A DNA stretch of 64,000 nt from Zopfochytrium polystomum (lineage: Eukaryota; Chytridiomycota; Chytridiomycetes; Chytridiales; Chytridiaceae). Below are positions 45,040-56,222 of the stretch, in pieces (the first letter of the stretch is position 1; each line of letters begins with the position of its first letter). The stretch spans positions 1-64,000 of the forward strand of contig JAIVFJ010000116.1 in the NCBI GenBank assembly GCA_025765615.1, read 5' to 3'. The notes beneath the pieces were generated by a model, which saw only the letters and a program-made list of their open reading frames with translations, was not told where the DNA came from and did not search any database. A program made the position numbers and the translations under genes.

Positions 45040-46962
45040 ATGCCTGCAGTTGCCACCGTCGACGCCCATGACGAGGATCCAGACGTTAGTCTCGCCCGTG
45101 CGGCGGCGGCGGCGGCGGCGGCTGAACCTGCCGTTGTCGCCAACGACGACGACAACGTGCTTCGCGTGCGCCTGCCCAGCTCGGAATGGCTGTGGAACGC
45201 AATCGCGGCGCTTGGAAAGGGGGAGGCTGACACCCCCGATCGTGCAGCCGCCTGCAGCCGTGCTCTTGGTACCGTCACCACGATCGAGATTGCCAAGGAC
45301 CTTCCTTCGAACTCGGAAACCTCTTTGCGCCCCTTCCATCTGCATGTCCCGGAAAGGATCTTGGAACTCGTCTCGGAATCGAAGAGCGGTGCCTCCAACA
45401 TAGTTACCGCGAAAGCAAGAGGCAGATCTTACTCGTCCGTTTCACCCGCGACACCGGAGTCCTCAGAGGCTGCTTTCATTGCCTCTCTTCCTTCTTTTCC
45501 AAACGTTTCCCGCTTCATATGGCGCCGTGAGCGACCTCCCTTCAATGGGGACGCGCTGTGGAATTCAGTCCGGTCACTGCCAAAACTGAAGTCTCTGCGA
45601 ATCGTTGACCACGGAATTCCACCTTACGTCCGTGCCAACTTCGAAGGCGTTGGTGACCGTTCACCCCTGGAATCCGACGCGGTAAGGTCAAGTTCAAATT
45701 GAAAAGGCACTCAAACGTTTACCATTGCGAAGTTTCTCGCGTTTCGAAATATTGCTCATTTCGAATTTAGCACCTTCTTCGTCGGTGGCGATGTTCCCGC
45801 TGAAGACGAAAAAGCAATCTCGGCACTGGGGAGTTTTTTGGAAAAAAATGCAGCGACGCTTGAGGTGCTGTTTGCGTTAGAAACGGAACTCCATCCTAAC
45901 AATCATTGTACCTATGCAGACGATTCACATAAAGTTTGCAGAGATTGACACCGCCCTTGACGTTTCCAGTCTTCTTCAAACTCTTCGCTGCCCAAATCTG
46001 CGAGAATTCAGCCTCTTCGGAGCTTTCAGCTCCTCCTCAACTATCTCGTCGTTTTTGAATGCGCATTCCTCTCTCGTTAGCCTTTCCTTACCTCCAGGCA
46101 TTGGACTGATCGACTGGGCAGTTTTATCCATCGACCAAGACGCACTCCCTCGCCTCCAACACCTGAATTGCAGCTCTGCAATCGCGGCGAGAATTCTAGA
46201 TCGCGTGAAGGAGAACCCCTACTCTAAATTATGGTGTTTGACGGGCATCGACATGCACGACGCGATATACGAGGATCATCTTGCGAACGTGGAGCCCGCG
46301 AAGTTTCGCTGGAATTTCGAAGAGTCCAGTTCGCAAGCACCCTGGCGGGCGCCATTGCTGCAAGCCCTATCATTGTGTAAAGGCATCACCCACGTCGGTC
46401 TAAGAGAGACGGACGTTCCGATGCAGGTTGTCGATTTGCTTGGCGTCATGCCGCAGCTTGTCTGGCTGGATTTGGGACGGCAAAATCCATCTGTTTCTGC
46501 GGTGAGTGATGATATTGCCAGTTTGAGCGTCACTAAGGAAAGATTGGCTCTCTGTTGAAGGCGCAATGGGCTGTTTTGCTGGGACCGCACCTTCCTGCTA
46601 TTCGAACGATTCACATGCTTGGCTTCAATATTCCCATCTTTCCTATTCCGGGGCCTCTTCCAGAAAATACCATTGCAGCTCTTACAGCTTATGCAACCAG
46701 TATGCACACGCTGGAGGCGTGGGATAATTGGGGATGGTCCATTTTGATAAACCGCGACAATGCCGGTCCACACTTTGAGAAAGTGGACAGGCCCTCTGCC
46801 AAGCGCAGAATTTTTGACGTAGGCCGCACTCTCACAAATGGTGATGGCTCAGTCTCAACGCCTATTTACCCCTCGGAAGCTTATGGCCGGGCAACTTGTC
46901 GTCGCTTCGGGGGGCATTCACAGCCTGGACCCATCTCAGCCGAAGTCACTTTTGAAGGTTGA
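45040..46962 (+). CDS. Leucine-rich-repeat-like protein, four exons
   Basis: Exons 45040-45681, 45733-45864, 45920-46501 and 46561-46962 join in frame to 585 aa, with 51-, 55- and 59-nt introns. Degenerate LRR-type strands recur: LPKLKSLRIVDHGIPP, LRCPNLREFSLFGAFS, SSLVSLSLPPGI, LPRLQHLNC, ITHVGLRETDVPMQVVDLLG and MPQLVWLDLGRQNP. This pattern is usual for F-box/LRR-like or RNI-like proteins in fungi. No F-box is evident at the N-terminus, which starts with an Ala-rich stretch and then VRLPSSEWLWNAIAAL. Function cannot be named. It is the last intact host gene before the transposon-rich segment. Confidence 0.78.
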
Positions 46963-48100
46963 CTGTTGTTGTTGAGTATTGTGTTCTTTCATCTCTTGTA
47001 TGCTTGTGACTCCCGACCTGTGGGAGCGGCAACCTTTCGTCTCTTTTCTTCTTACTTAGCTCACTGCTTATTTGGTGGACCATGAAACAGAGTTTGACTG
47101 CCTATGCTCCAATCTGATGATTCGTCGCGGCTACTGCCGGGATACCGTTCGGGAAGCCGTCGAAGACAACGGCAGTACCCCTGGGCCAAAATGTAAATGG
47201 GTGGCCTACGAACTGGTCAAAGTTGGAAAGAGTGCCCAAAAGCAATCAACTGGGATTTGAAACCGGGAGTTTGGCCCAGAGAGAGACTGCACTGTTAAAT
47301 CTACTGATTTCACTGCAAACACATCTGCGAACACAAGATTACCTGTCATTAAACTGCAAGGACCAGGACCCCAATAATTTTTTGAATCTTCCTGGCTCTT
47401 TCCGTTTCCAATTCGTTATCAAAGTATATTTGGAGCTAACCTGTCTCTATAACTGGGAGATAATCTCTATAGCTTCCATTGGGCCAGAGTTACCCTTCTG
47501 TTCTTTAACCCTTGAATCCAGAGGAAGGAATAATGGTGGTGGGAGCTCCCATTTTTTAAGAATGGGACGTGGGCCAACCAGTTTTTGCAAATGGTGTTGG
47601 GCATTGAAACAAGAGACAAGGAAAAATGGTGTTGGGAGCTCCCATTTTCCAAGAATGGGAGCTGGTCTGCCCACCTCAAGACGATCAAGGGTGGATATTG
47701 AAGAAGGAGACAAGCAAATTTACTCTTTGCTCTGATGGAAAGATGCTTCATTCACTCTGAACAATGATGTTTCTTGGCTTTTCCACCACTACCCAAGACC
47801 TGCCACCACCAGTTTTGACTTGTCCAATCCCACCCTTCACAAGCCTCATGTCAATAACTTCCATTTCTCCATCTTACAAAATCACTGGCAAGTGAAGTTT
47901 AGTCACAAGTTCCGACTTCAAATGAACTACTGCAACCATCATGGTCTCCATGTTTTCTGAATTCTTGTCAAAGTCCTTCTGCTGGCTGATTGTAATGATC
48001 GAGAGCAAGTGTCTGTAGCAAGTGAATGGCTTCATTTCAGGAGCAGCACTTTTGCGATGGGATTGATGGTGGACAAGATACTGTGTTAAATAAAGTCAAC
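46963..48100. other. Transition region into repeat-rich DNA
   Basis: No intact gene is supported. A short open stretch at 47072-47260 (62 codons, several Cys) may be a gene remnant. From about 47,260 the base composition becomes AT-richer. Two direct copies of a segment containing GGGAGCTCCCATTTT lie at about 47549 and 47633, each with a short palindrome, and probably derive from a repeat family. Confidence 0.4.
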
Positions 48101-48109
48101 AACAAACCA

Positions 48110-48660
48110 TAGAGGAGTGCCCAATTACAAAAGAAAAACAGACTGGAGTCTCCATAATGTCTATGTGTCCCAGCACAAACAGATGAAAAATGGTAGCTGG
48201 GGATCAGGAGCTGTGGCCCACAGTGCTTGTGTTTGTCTTTATACAAAATTCTTACAAGGACCATCACTTGCAAAATGCTGCAAGTCATCCTTGCAGAGCA
48301 GTAACAGGTCAAAGCTCCTGCACACTGCTTGCACCAAAAGACCCAAAACTAACACTCCCTCCAAAGCTGTGGGCAGGGGCAAAGGCTGGCACAGAGGAAA
48401 AACCTTAAGCCATAGTCAACTTAAGGAAACCGTACACTTGAGAAAGAAGAATTACAAACATGTTAGACTGGCCATCAGATGGCAGAACAGAAAGGACAGA
48501 CCACACTAACAAAAATGGATGGGGGCACATATTGAACTTCAAAGGTAAAATAAACTGAATCAAAGTAATGAAAAGGAACAGAGAAGAATAAGAAAACAAA
48601 TCAGAGGTAAGAAAAGAAGCAAAGGCCAATACGACTCACATGGTATTCAATGAGTTCAAG
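48110..48660 (-). mobile_element. 3'-terminal (LTR-like) part of minus-strand copia copy A
   Basis: This segment shares long stretches with two other places in the window. Bases 48226-48350 match 60878-61014 and 61857-61986. Bases 48473-48650 match 54157-54350, just beyond the RNase H of copy B. Read on the minus strand, the first block contains a TATAAAG element. It is interpreted as the terminal repeat/3' end of copia copy A. Exact LTR ends are not resolved. Confidence 0.5.
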
Positions 48661-49535
48661 CCGTACTACGAGATAGCTGGGTGCTTGAGTGGAGAGAATT
48701 GTTGAGAGCAAATTCTGCCAGGAGAAGGAGGGTGGGCCAATCATCCTGTTGATAGCTGACATAGCACCTCAAATACTGCTCCAGAGTCTGGTTTGTTCTC
48801 TCTGTTTGTCCATCAGTCTGAGGGTGATAAGCAGTTGACAGTTGAGACTTGATTCCAAGGGCTGCTGTGAGTGCTTTCCAAAATTGAGATCTGAACTGAG
48901 GTCCTCTGTCACTGATGATTGACTGAGGCAGCAAATGGAACCTGAATATGTGCTGCAAAGCAGGCCTGCTGTTCCTTGTGCATCTATATTCTCAGTGCAG
49001 GGGATGAAATGGGCTAACTTTGTCCTTCTGCAGATGACAACAAGGATAGAGTCAAATCCATGGGATGAGGGCAGTTTCACAATGAAGTCCATGGATATTG
49101 ATGACCAAGGGCTGATGGCAATTGGGAGGGGCTCCAAAAGTCCATGGGGCTTGTGTCTGCTGGATTCGTTTCTTTGACAGGTTTCACAGCTGCTCACATA
49201 GTTCTTGATGAACTTCCTCATGCCTGGCCAGTAGAAGTCTCTGGAAACAAGCTCTTTTGTCTTGTGCTCTCCTGGGTGTCCAGCTGTTGCTGCATCATGC
49301 CTTGTCTTGAGTATCTCAAGCCTTTCCTCTTCTTGGCCGATTTGAATCTTGTAAGGCTTAGGGTCCTTGGAAATAGCATGGGCACACACACTGTGAGGAA
49401 GCAGTGAAAGGTGTGTCTTGGATGGTGGCGTGAAACCATCTCCCCCTTCAGGTGCAAGGTCTGTACTTCTTGACAGATCATCAGCCACAGTGTTAAGGTG
49501 GCCAGGAGAATAGCACAGCGTAAAGTCTTACTATA
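48660..49535 (-). mobile_element. Ty3/gypsy fragment (end of RNase H, zinc-binding and integrase) inserted in copia copy A
   Basis: Minus-strand reading shows a VADDLSRS RNase H end, an HHCC zinc-binding region (HDAATAGHPGEHKTKEL ... CETCQRN) and an integrase core (MDFIVKLP, then [12 protein letters not shown] and [20 protein letters not shown]). These are hallmarks of Ty3/gypsy (Metaviridae-type) elements. The reading needs at least one frameshift near 48,960 and has no LTRs of its own. It is flanked on both sides by copia sequence, so it is a truncated gypsy piece lodged in copia copy A. Confidence 0.85.
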
Positions 49536-50447
49536 GAAGGATTTTAGCAAAGCAATGGCAGAGGTGATTTCCTCTGTGTGCCCAAAGAAACAAATATCAT
49601 CGACATAGATAGCAATGAAACAACACTTTCCTTTGTGCGCTTGAAGAGGTTGCACGGATCTGCTGCGCTTTGTTGGTAGCCGGCAGACTTGAGACGACCG
49701 ATGAGTTCCTGGCACCAACAACGCCCTGCTTGCTTGATACCGTTGACAGCTTTGTGCAAAAGCCAGACTTTGCCATCAGAACAGTAGCCATCCAGTTGCT
49801 CCATGTAGATGGGGACATCAGGTTTGCTGTTAAGGTGGGCATTGCTAATATCGAACATGCCTGTGTCCCAACTGTTTGAGGCTGTCATAGCAAGGAGCCA
49901 TTGTAGGCTATTGATGCAAACAACAGGAGAGTGAGTATTCCAGAAATCAATGCCACGACACTGTGTAAAGCCCTTAGCCACTAGACAGGCGCGAAAGGGC
50001 TCAATGCTGCCATCTGGTCGGAGCTTAACCTTGTAAACCAATTTATTCTGCACGACATTGACATTCTTGGGTCGATCAACGACTTCAAAAGCTGCAAGCA
50101 TTCTGAGGGCGTCAATCTCTGTCTGCTCTGCTGCTATCCACTCTTTGGACCACTTTCCACTCATGGCCTCAGTGCATGTTGCCGGGTCTGGATATTCGAC
50201 ACTGGTTAAATATAGATGTCTGGATTGAGTATGTTTTGGAGATGGACTGCGCGCAGGACCGCATGGTGATTTGCGCACAAGTGTAGGTGGAGGCTCTGGT
50301 TCTGGTGGTGGCGCTTGAGGTGGTAGGTCTCTAGTTGGTGTTTCAGCAATTGGTTTGTCTTCAGGGGTATGCTTTGGTGGGGTTTGTAAAATTACAGAGG
50401 TGTTTGTGAGTATTAGGATGCAGAAAAAGGAAATAGAAAAATCATTG
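49536..50447 (-). pseudogene. Copia copy A reverse transcriptase, truncated and frameshifted
   Basis: Ty1/copia RT on the minus strand: KVKLRPDGSIEPFRACLVAK, the catalytic FDISNAHLN block, KAVNGIKQAGRCW, and in a shifted frame IAIYVDDICFFG. The N-terminal linker is Pro-rich. The frame breaks just before the YVDD box, and the domain stops where gypsy sequence begins, so the copy cannot be functional. Confidence 0.85.
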
Positions 50448-50448
50448 G

Positions 50449-50899
50449 CAGGTGAGCCTTCTGCACGATGCAGCTCCGGACACCCTGTGCCAGAGAGCCC
50501 TCTCTTCCTCTCTCCACAGCCTGCCTTCTGCACTTTCCCCCATGAGTAACGTCAGGCGCCAAGGGACGGACCTATCTCCCCTGGTGGTGTTCCTTACAGA
50601 ATTGGCTTCCCAAACAGGCATCCATCCCTTCCTGACTTGGGTCTACGCCACACTAGCTCCCGCAGGGTCGGTATGGCCCAGGGCCTTCAGTTGCGCCACC
50701 CACGTCACTCCCAGCTGGGAGTGCGCCTGCAGTCACAGAGCCGGTCGCCGCCCCCACTCGTCAGATTGGTCCCCTGGCTTTAGTGCTCGTAGGTAAGGCC
50801 CACTGGAGATGGCGTTCATTGCAGTAACACAGAGTCCAACCCATCGTGCCGCCACCTCCAACACTTCATGCTGTACATTGTTATCTGATTCACTTTCGC
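50449..50899. repeat. Module M, copy 1, between integrase and RT of copia copy A
   Basis: About 450 bp related to 55865-56222 and 57309-57730. All three copies start (plus strand) with CAGGTGAGCCTTC and end near a conserved CTGTACA...GTTATC...TTCACT block. This copy is the most diverged and the longest. It sits at the same place, between integrase and reverse transcriptase, as copy 3 does in element B. Confidence 0.6.
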
Positions 50900-52540
50900 T
50901 GCCGTACCTTTCTGTGGAAGGTTGTCGTTCAGCTACCGCTGCTGGTCCTGGTTCTGGGAATTGATTCACGCGAACATTGGCTTCACGAAGGAGGTTGGTG
51001 ATGTTTTGTTCAGTTGATGTAAGTTCATCCTTGCTGAGGAGTGGTGTTAGCTGATGAACGAGGTCCTGAGCAATATCCTCTGCTGCTGAGGTGCTGAGGC
51101 AAGGGAAACTGTCTTCTGCAACCACAAGGTCATCCAATCGATGAGTGATTACTATACCTGTGCTGATGTCAATCAAACGAGCAATGGAACGACCAATGTT
51201 TCCAATGTAAATTGCTGGTCGAGCGTGTTCTGCAAGCTTTTTAAACTGATGCGTTTGTCCACGTTCCTTTGCTGTGATATGATACAAACATCCTGAGCCA
51301 AAAACTCTGAATTGACTGATGCATGGAGGGAATCCAAGAAGCGTTTCAACTGGAGACAGTAATCCACGGCTGAGGACAGGAAGTGTATTGATGATGTCTA
51401 CTGCATGTCGAATTGCGTATCCCCACCATGACCATGGTGAACCAGCATGTCTTAGAAGGGATCGTGTGACATCCATGACTGTTCGAACTGCTCGTTCTGC
51501 TTTCCCATTCAGCTCAGGTGTATGAGGTGGACTGACTTCAACGCGAATACCACGTGATGCACAGAAATGGTTAAAAGCAAGCGAATTCAGTTCCCCACCA
51601 TCAAAGCAGACGCCCTTCACATGAACATCCCTAACTGTCCCCAATTGTTGGATGATCTTAATGGCTTCTGGTAGTGCTTCTGACTTTCTCTGAAGGTTTG
51701 TCGACCAGAGATAATTACTTGCATAGTCAATAGCGATGAGAGCAAAGCCATATTGTCCTCGAAACTTTGGTTTGACTTCCACTAGATCAAAGGCTAAGTG
51801 TTTGCCTGGTAGTTTATCTGGAGGGTCTGTATGTGAAATAGCAGCACGAGTCTGTTTGGCAATAATGCAGGCCTTACTCGATTCTTCAAGCAAGTCCAGC
51901 TTACTTTCAGGAAAGTCAGCCCATGTACAGCGCTCCTTCATTGCTCGTAGTCTTGCATAAGGGATATGGCCAAGGCGTTCATGCATGTGCTGAGTGTTTG
52001 GAGCTTTGCTGTTGAGAAAGGCTGTGCGTATACTGAGTGTATCAACTGGTTCTGCAGAGCTGAAGAGGTTGTAATGAAGTTGGGGTTTGCTGCTGTTGGG
52101 AACCATTGGAGACCATGTCTTAGAATCATTTGAAGAACAGCTGGATCTCCTTCCTCAGGACTGCTACGATAAATAGTGCCAGGTTGAAGGTCTCGTGCAA
52201 GATGGAAGAAGCCACATAGTTGTAGGTCCCAATCAGCCACCAAGTTGACAGGACATTCTGGAGCATATTGGGCACCTTCAATTCTAAGTGTGATATTGTT
52301 GGCGAGTGGTATGAGGGCTGTGCCGATTCCTTCACAAGTAAGAATTGGCCCTTCTTTGGCAATACGCATGCTAGATTTCTGCTGAGTATAACTATAGGGA
52401 CTGAAGAGAGAGAAATCTCGAAGTGTTGTAACATTGCAACCATTGTCAATGAGTACAGGAAAAGAAATAGGAAGGGAGGGGACATAAACTGCAAATGCCC
52501 GGATTACTCCCGGGCCATCCAAAAGTCCTATTGACTTTCA
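50900..52540 (-). pseudogene. Copia copy A protease and integrase
   Basis: On the minus strand the protease region (52522-52107) reads VLIDNGCNVTTLRDFSLF. The retropepsin triad position is DNG rather than the usual DSG/DTG. Integrase follows (52106-50900), with MHERLGHIP, then AFDLVEVKPKFRGQYGFALI, CFDGGELNS and HTPELNGKAERAVRTVMDV, the D-D-E core of copia integrases. The integrase frame is intact for over 400 codons. The gag part upstream is only a remnant. Confidence 0.82.
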
Positions 52541-52910
52541 TCTTGTTTGGTCTCTGATTGGAGCTCCGTTTCCATCCACAATAGCTGTTCTGCAGCATAC
52601 TGCTCACTTTGCTGGTCATCCCAATCACCGTTCTGTAGTAGGAGTGCTTGGTTTTCAGGTATAATTTTGTACAAAGCCAAACAGCATACATTGTACAACA
52701 GTCTCCCATCTCAGCTTCACCATCACAAGAGAGTAGTCCACCAGAGTAGTTCACCACCATCCACAAACAGCAGCAGCCAATTGGCCAATTCTTTCATACA
52801 AAATTGTGACCCATCCTAATCACTTGGAGTAGAGATTAGTGGAGAAGAAGGAGAACGAGCAGAACGCATAGCAACAACAAGGGGGGCGTGCATAACGAAT
52901 AAACAAACTG
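52541..52910 (-). pseudogene. Gag C-terminal remnant and leader of copia copy A
   Basis: Short minus-strand stretches similar to the tail of the gag protein encoded at 58860-60131 (Trp/Gln/Asp-rich end next to the gag-pro overlap) are recognisable to about 52,800. The zinc knuckle and the rest of gag are missing. The remainder up to the LTR-like repeat has no coding sequence. Confidence 0.5.
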
Positions 52911-53118
52911 TTGAGATTCGACCCACGGGGTACACTACGCCCGTTACTGATGATCCCTTTGAGAACTCCATCCAATCACATTGGATGGGGTGTTCGAAGG
53001 GCTCAGTAGATTCAATACTTGAATGGGGCGCTCGGAAGGGCTAATCTGTTCTCAATAAAAAGAGATAGGCAAAGGCGGCTGTTGTTCTAGCTTTGTTCAT
53101 CCTACCGGTAGGAACAAT
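52911..53118 (+). mobile_element. LTR-like repeat, left copy
   Basis: About 208 bp beginning TGTTGAGATTCGACCC and ending ...GGAACAATGCA. It matches the repeat at 63789-64000 in the same orientation with clear sequence divergence. It contains AATAAA (in CTCAATAAAAAGAG), as expected for the R/polyadenylation region of an LTR, and has TG...CA ends. It probably is the 5' LTR of the plus-strand copia remnant at 62.0-63.8 kb. Confidence 0.65.
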
Positions 53119-54156
53119 GCAATTAGAACATGCACAAAAACGCGCAAACTACGCACTCTGCACTTGTAACACAGCACAGCAAGCATGCAGAAGCAGTGTA
53201 CCACTGCCCCAGGCTCCGGAATTCCGCTCTCTGCACCGGAATTCTGCCCTCTGCATCGGAATTCCGCTTTCTGATCTGGAATTCCAGCTTTCCTGCTGTG
53301 CTGTGCAATCTGAGCAATGCAACAGGCATTTAGGAATCAGGGATTGCACCAATCACTGCATTTCTAAAAGTGAGATAAAAACTGAGCTCACCAGAGATTG
53401 CACCAATCATTGGATTTCTAAAAACAAGGAAAAAAGCGGCTTGTTTCCCAAACAAGCTTCCTGATTTGGAAACAACCAAACCAATTTACAAGCAACTGTT
53501 TCTCAAACAAGCTGTAAATTGGTTCCTGGTGGTACTCAGCCCAGACAAAGTGCTCAGCCCAAGGTGGTACTCAGCCCTGGCTGGTACTTAGCCCTGGGTG
53601 GTGCACAGCCCAGGCTGGTACTCAGCCCTGGGTGGTGCTCAGCCCAGGCTGGTACTTAGCCCTGGCTGGTACTCAGCCCTGAGTGATGCCCAGCCCTGGG
53701 TGGTACTCAGCCCTGAATGGGTACTTAGCCCAGGATGGGGGTTTGTGCTCAGCCTGTTTTATCTCATTTCTGTGTCCTGCCCTGTGCAGCCCACTGCTCC
53801 CTCTGTTTTCTGATGGCTCCAACCTGCAGGAGTATAAAAGCAGCAACCTCTCACAGAGATCAAACAAGGAATCCAAAAACCCCCTCCTTGCTGCTTTGAC
53901 AGAATCCAGTGCAAAACAAGCCAATCTCTCTTCCTCCATTTGCTCCCTCTTCCAGCTCTGCCCACTCACTCCTCTCTCCTCTCTCCATCCTCTCACTCTT
54001 TTCCCTTTTCCAAGTGCAAAACAAGCCAATCTCTCTTCCCTCTCTGCCCACTCACTTCTCCATCCTCTCACTTCCCTCCCTTTTCCATCATCACTGCTCT
54101 CTCTCTCTCTCTCTCTTCATCCCCACACACACCAAGTCCCTCCAGTCCTGGGTGGG
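53119..54156 (+). repeat. Two minisatellites downstream of the left LTR-like repeat
   Basis: Bases 53218-53297 hold four copies of a 20-bp unit starting GGAATTC, so four EcoRI sites are spaced 20 bp apart. Bases about 53528-53740 hold roughly 12 copies of a 17-bp unit of the form GTGGTACTCAGCCCTGG. A third segment (53870-54060) contains a direct repeat with GTGCAAAACAAGCCAATCTC. No reliable gag coding sequence is seen. Confidence 0.75.
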
Positions 54157-54760
54157 ATTTCATCAGATGGCAGAACAGAAAGGACAGACCACACTAACAA
54201 AAAATGGATGGGGGCACATATTGAACTTCAGAGGTAAAAGAAAATGAGTCAAAGTAATGAAAAGAACAAAGAAGAAAGCAACTTCACAGATAAGAAAAAA
54301 TGAATCAGAGGTAAGAAGAGGAGCAAAGACCAATGCAACTCAGAGGGTATTCACTGAGAATAGCTGAGAGAGATTTCGTCATATAGTCTGCAGGCTGTTC
54401 TCCTCCAGCAATCCATTCAAGCTGTACTACTTTTTGTTCCACGAGCTCTCGAATATAATGATACTTTACCATGATATGCTTTGACCGATTGGTGTAAAGA
54501 TCATTTGAACTGAGGTTGATCACACCACTGTTGTCAGTGTAGATGACAAGAGGAGTTGGAGACAGAAGTGCTGAGTAGATTTGGGATAGTGCCTTAAGTT
54601 CTCGTCCCAGTTCAGACAACATATTCAGCTTCCTGGGGTGGCAGCATGACAGTGCTGCTCCAAACAGATGTCCAACTAATAGTTGTTCCTCCAAATAGAA
54701 CATAGTAGTAGTAGCCAAGCTGTGATTTCCCATCTGAGTGGACACCTTGGGCAGCGTTGG
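54157..54760 (-). pseudogene. RNase H and 3' end of copia copy B
   Basis: Minus-strand copia RNase H: IYTDNSGVINLSSND, then NRSKHIMVKYHYIRELVEQK, EWIAGGEQPADYMTKSLS. The sequence 54157-54350, downstream of the domain, matches 48473-48650 and so marks the 3' terminal region shared by copies A and B. The frame is open over 146 codons. Confidence 0.8.
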
Positions 54761-55800
54761 AGTAACCGGCTATGTTGGGATCCTTGCTGAGGGCACAAAG
54801 ATATGAAACTGCTGGGGCAAGGCCTGGTCGCGTGTGTGTTGCAAGGTAGTTGATGCCGTCATGGATTGCCTGGTACAGTCTCAGATCTGCAGTTGCTTTG
54901 TCGATCCTACGTGGCTGAAGATTGAGACTACTGGGAAGGGCAGTTACTGCAGAGCAGTTGTTGATAATAATTGCACGGCACTGAAGTAACTCCTTGCTAT
55001 ATAGACTTTCTTGTGTGAGAAGATTCCGTCATGTTGATGTTCCAGCCGCATATCGAGGATGGTTTTTGATTGCTCCCATTTTGCAGAGTTTGTAACAAGA
55101 TTAGGCAAGGCAATGGCAGATGAAGTTTTGCCAGAATCACCAAAAAACAAAAATATTGTTAACTTAGCTTGCAGTGTGGATGATGCGTCAGTCAATTTGA
55201 CAAAGAAGGATGCAGTGATCCCAGAAGATTGCACTTTCCTGACAACTGTTTGGTTCAGGTGGCTGTTCAACTCCAGCAGTCAGTGCAGTGGTAATGAACT
55301 GTGCCATGCGGATTGGCACATAAAATATGCTGTTAAGGTATGTGTCAGTGTCCCAGTTGATTCAGGCAGCCATTTCATTGAGTTAACAAGGACTATAGAT
55401 TTGGACAAGAGTTGAGTGAGTATTCTGAATGTAAAAGCAATGACACTTAGCCATGAGCTGTGCATAGAAGCACTCGATGCTGCTGTCTTCACAAAGTTTG
55501 ATCTTGTAGACCCATTTGTTTCAGATTATGTTGACATTGGTGGGTTGTTCAATAACTTCAAAGGCGGTCTGCACAAATACAAGGGTCTGGGCAGGGTGTG
55601 CTTGTCAAACACAGTTGGCCTGAATGTGCACACTTTGCAGAGTTGTCAGATGGTGGCGACAGCCGACATGGTTCTGATGGAATTTCAACTGAAGGTAAGA
55701 AGTTTGTGGTGGATTCCAAACTTTAAAGTGTTATGTTTGTTTTGTGGTTGTAGAGAAATAGAATCTACTTGTGATGGTTTTAACTTTAAGAAACTTTAGG
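54761..55800 (-). pseudogene. Strongly decayed second copia RT segment
   Basis: Fragments of a copia reverse transcriptase are spread over several frames on the minus strand (FFGDSGKTSSAI, KTILDMRLEHQHDGIF, and a THTRPGLAPAVSYLCALSKD-like stretch near 54,800). They repeat the order of the RT at 56200-57240 but are much more diverged. This RT joins the RNase H at 54305. Confidence 0.65.
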
Positions 55801-55864
55801 GAAAATTAATTCAGATTTCTAGGATACCCTGCACACAAAAGGAAGCACAGGAGAAAACTCTGCA

Positions 55865-56222
55865 CAGGTGAGCCTTCCGCACGATGCTGGTCTGGGCTCC
55901 CCCCAGTACCCTATGAGGCGAGGCAACCACTCCCCCTTGCCCTGGATGGTACTCCTTGCAGAATAGGCTCCCTGCTCAGGACCCCACCTCCTCTGACACA
56001 GGTCCAGGCCACACTAGCCTACAAGCTGGGACTTTGGTGTTCGTGGGCCTTCGGTTGATTTACATTGCTGGGCTGCCACATCGGTCCGGCCTTCCACAGT
56101 CATGCCTGTAGTGCTCCCAGTAAGGCCCACTGGGGTGACGTTAATTGCAGTAGCACGGAATCCAACCCATCGTGCCGTCACCTCCAACACCAGAGCTGTA
56201 CACCGTTATCCAATTCACTGTG
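55865..56222. repeat. Module M, copy 2, between the two RT segments
   Basis: About 358 bp. It starts CAGGTGAGCCTTCCGCACGA, closely matching copy 3 at 57309 over its first 50 bases. It ends at CCAATTCACTG, exactly where the reverse transcriptase sequence of 56200-57240 breaks off after SKDPSKQHS. Confidence 0.65.

Noticed and set aside
48440..48530. Host gene sharing a 100-bp identical segment with 54157-54262
   Set aside because: The repeat lies beyond the RNase H end of two copia copies in the same orientation, so it is element-terminal sequence.
56150..56222. tRNA-derived SINE with A and B boxes in module M (GGTTGGATTCC)
   Set aside because: The B-box-like stretch differs from the consensus GGTTCGANTCC, the spacing to any A-box-like stretch is too short, and no 3' tail is present.
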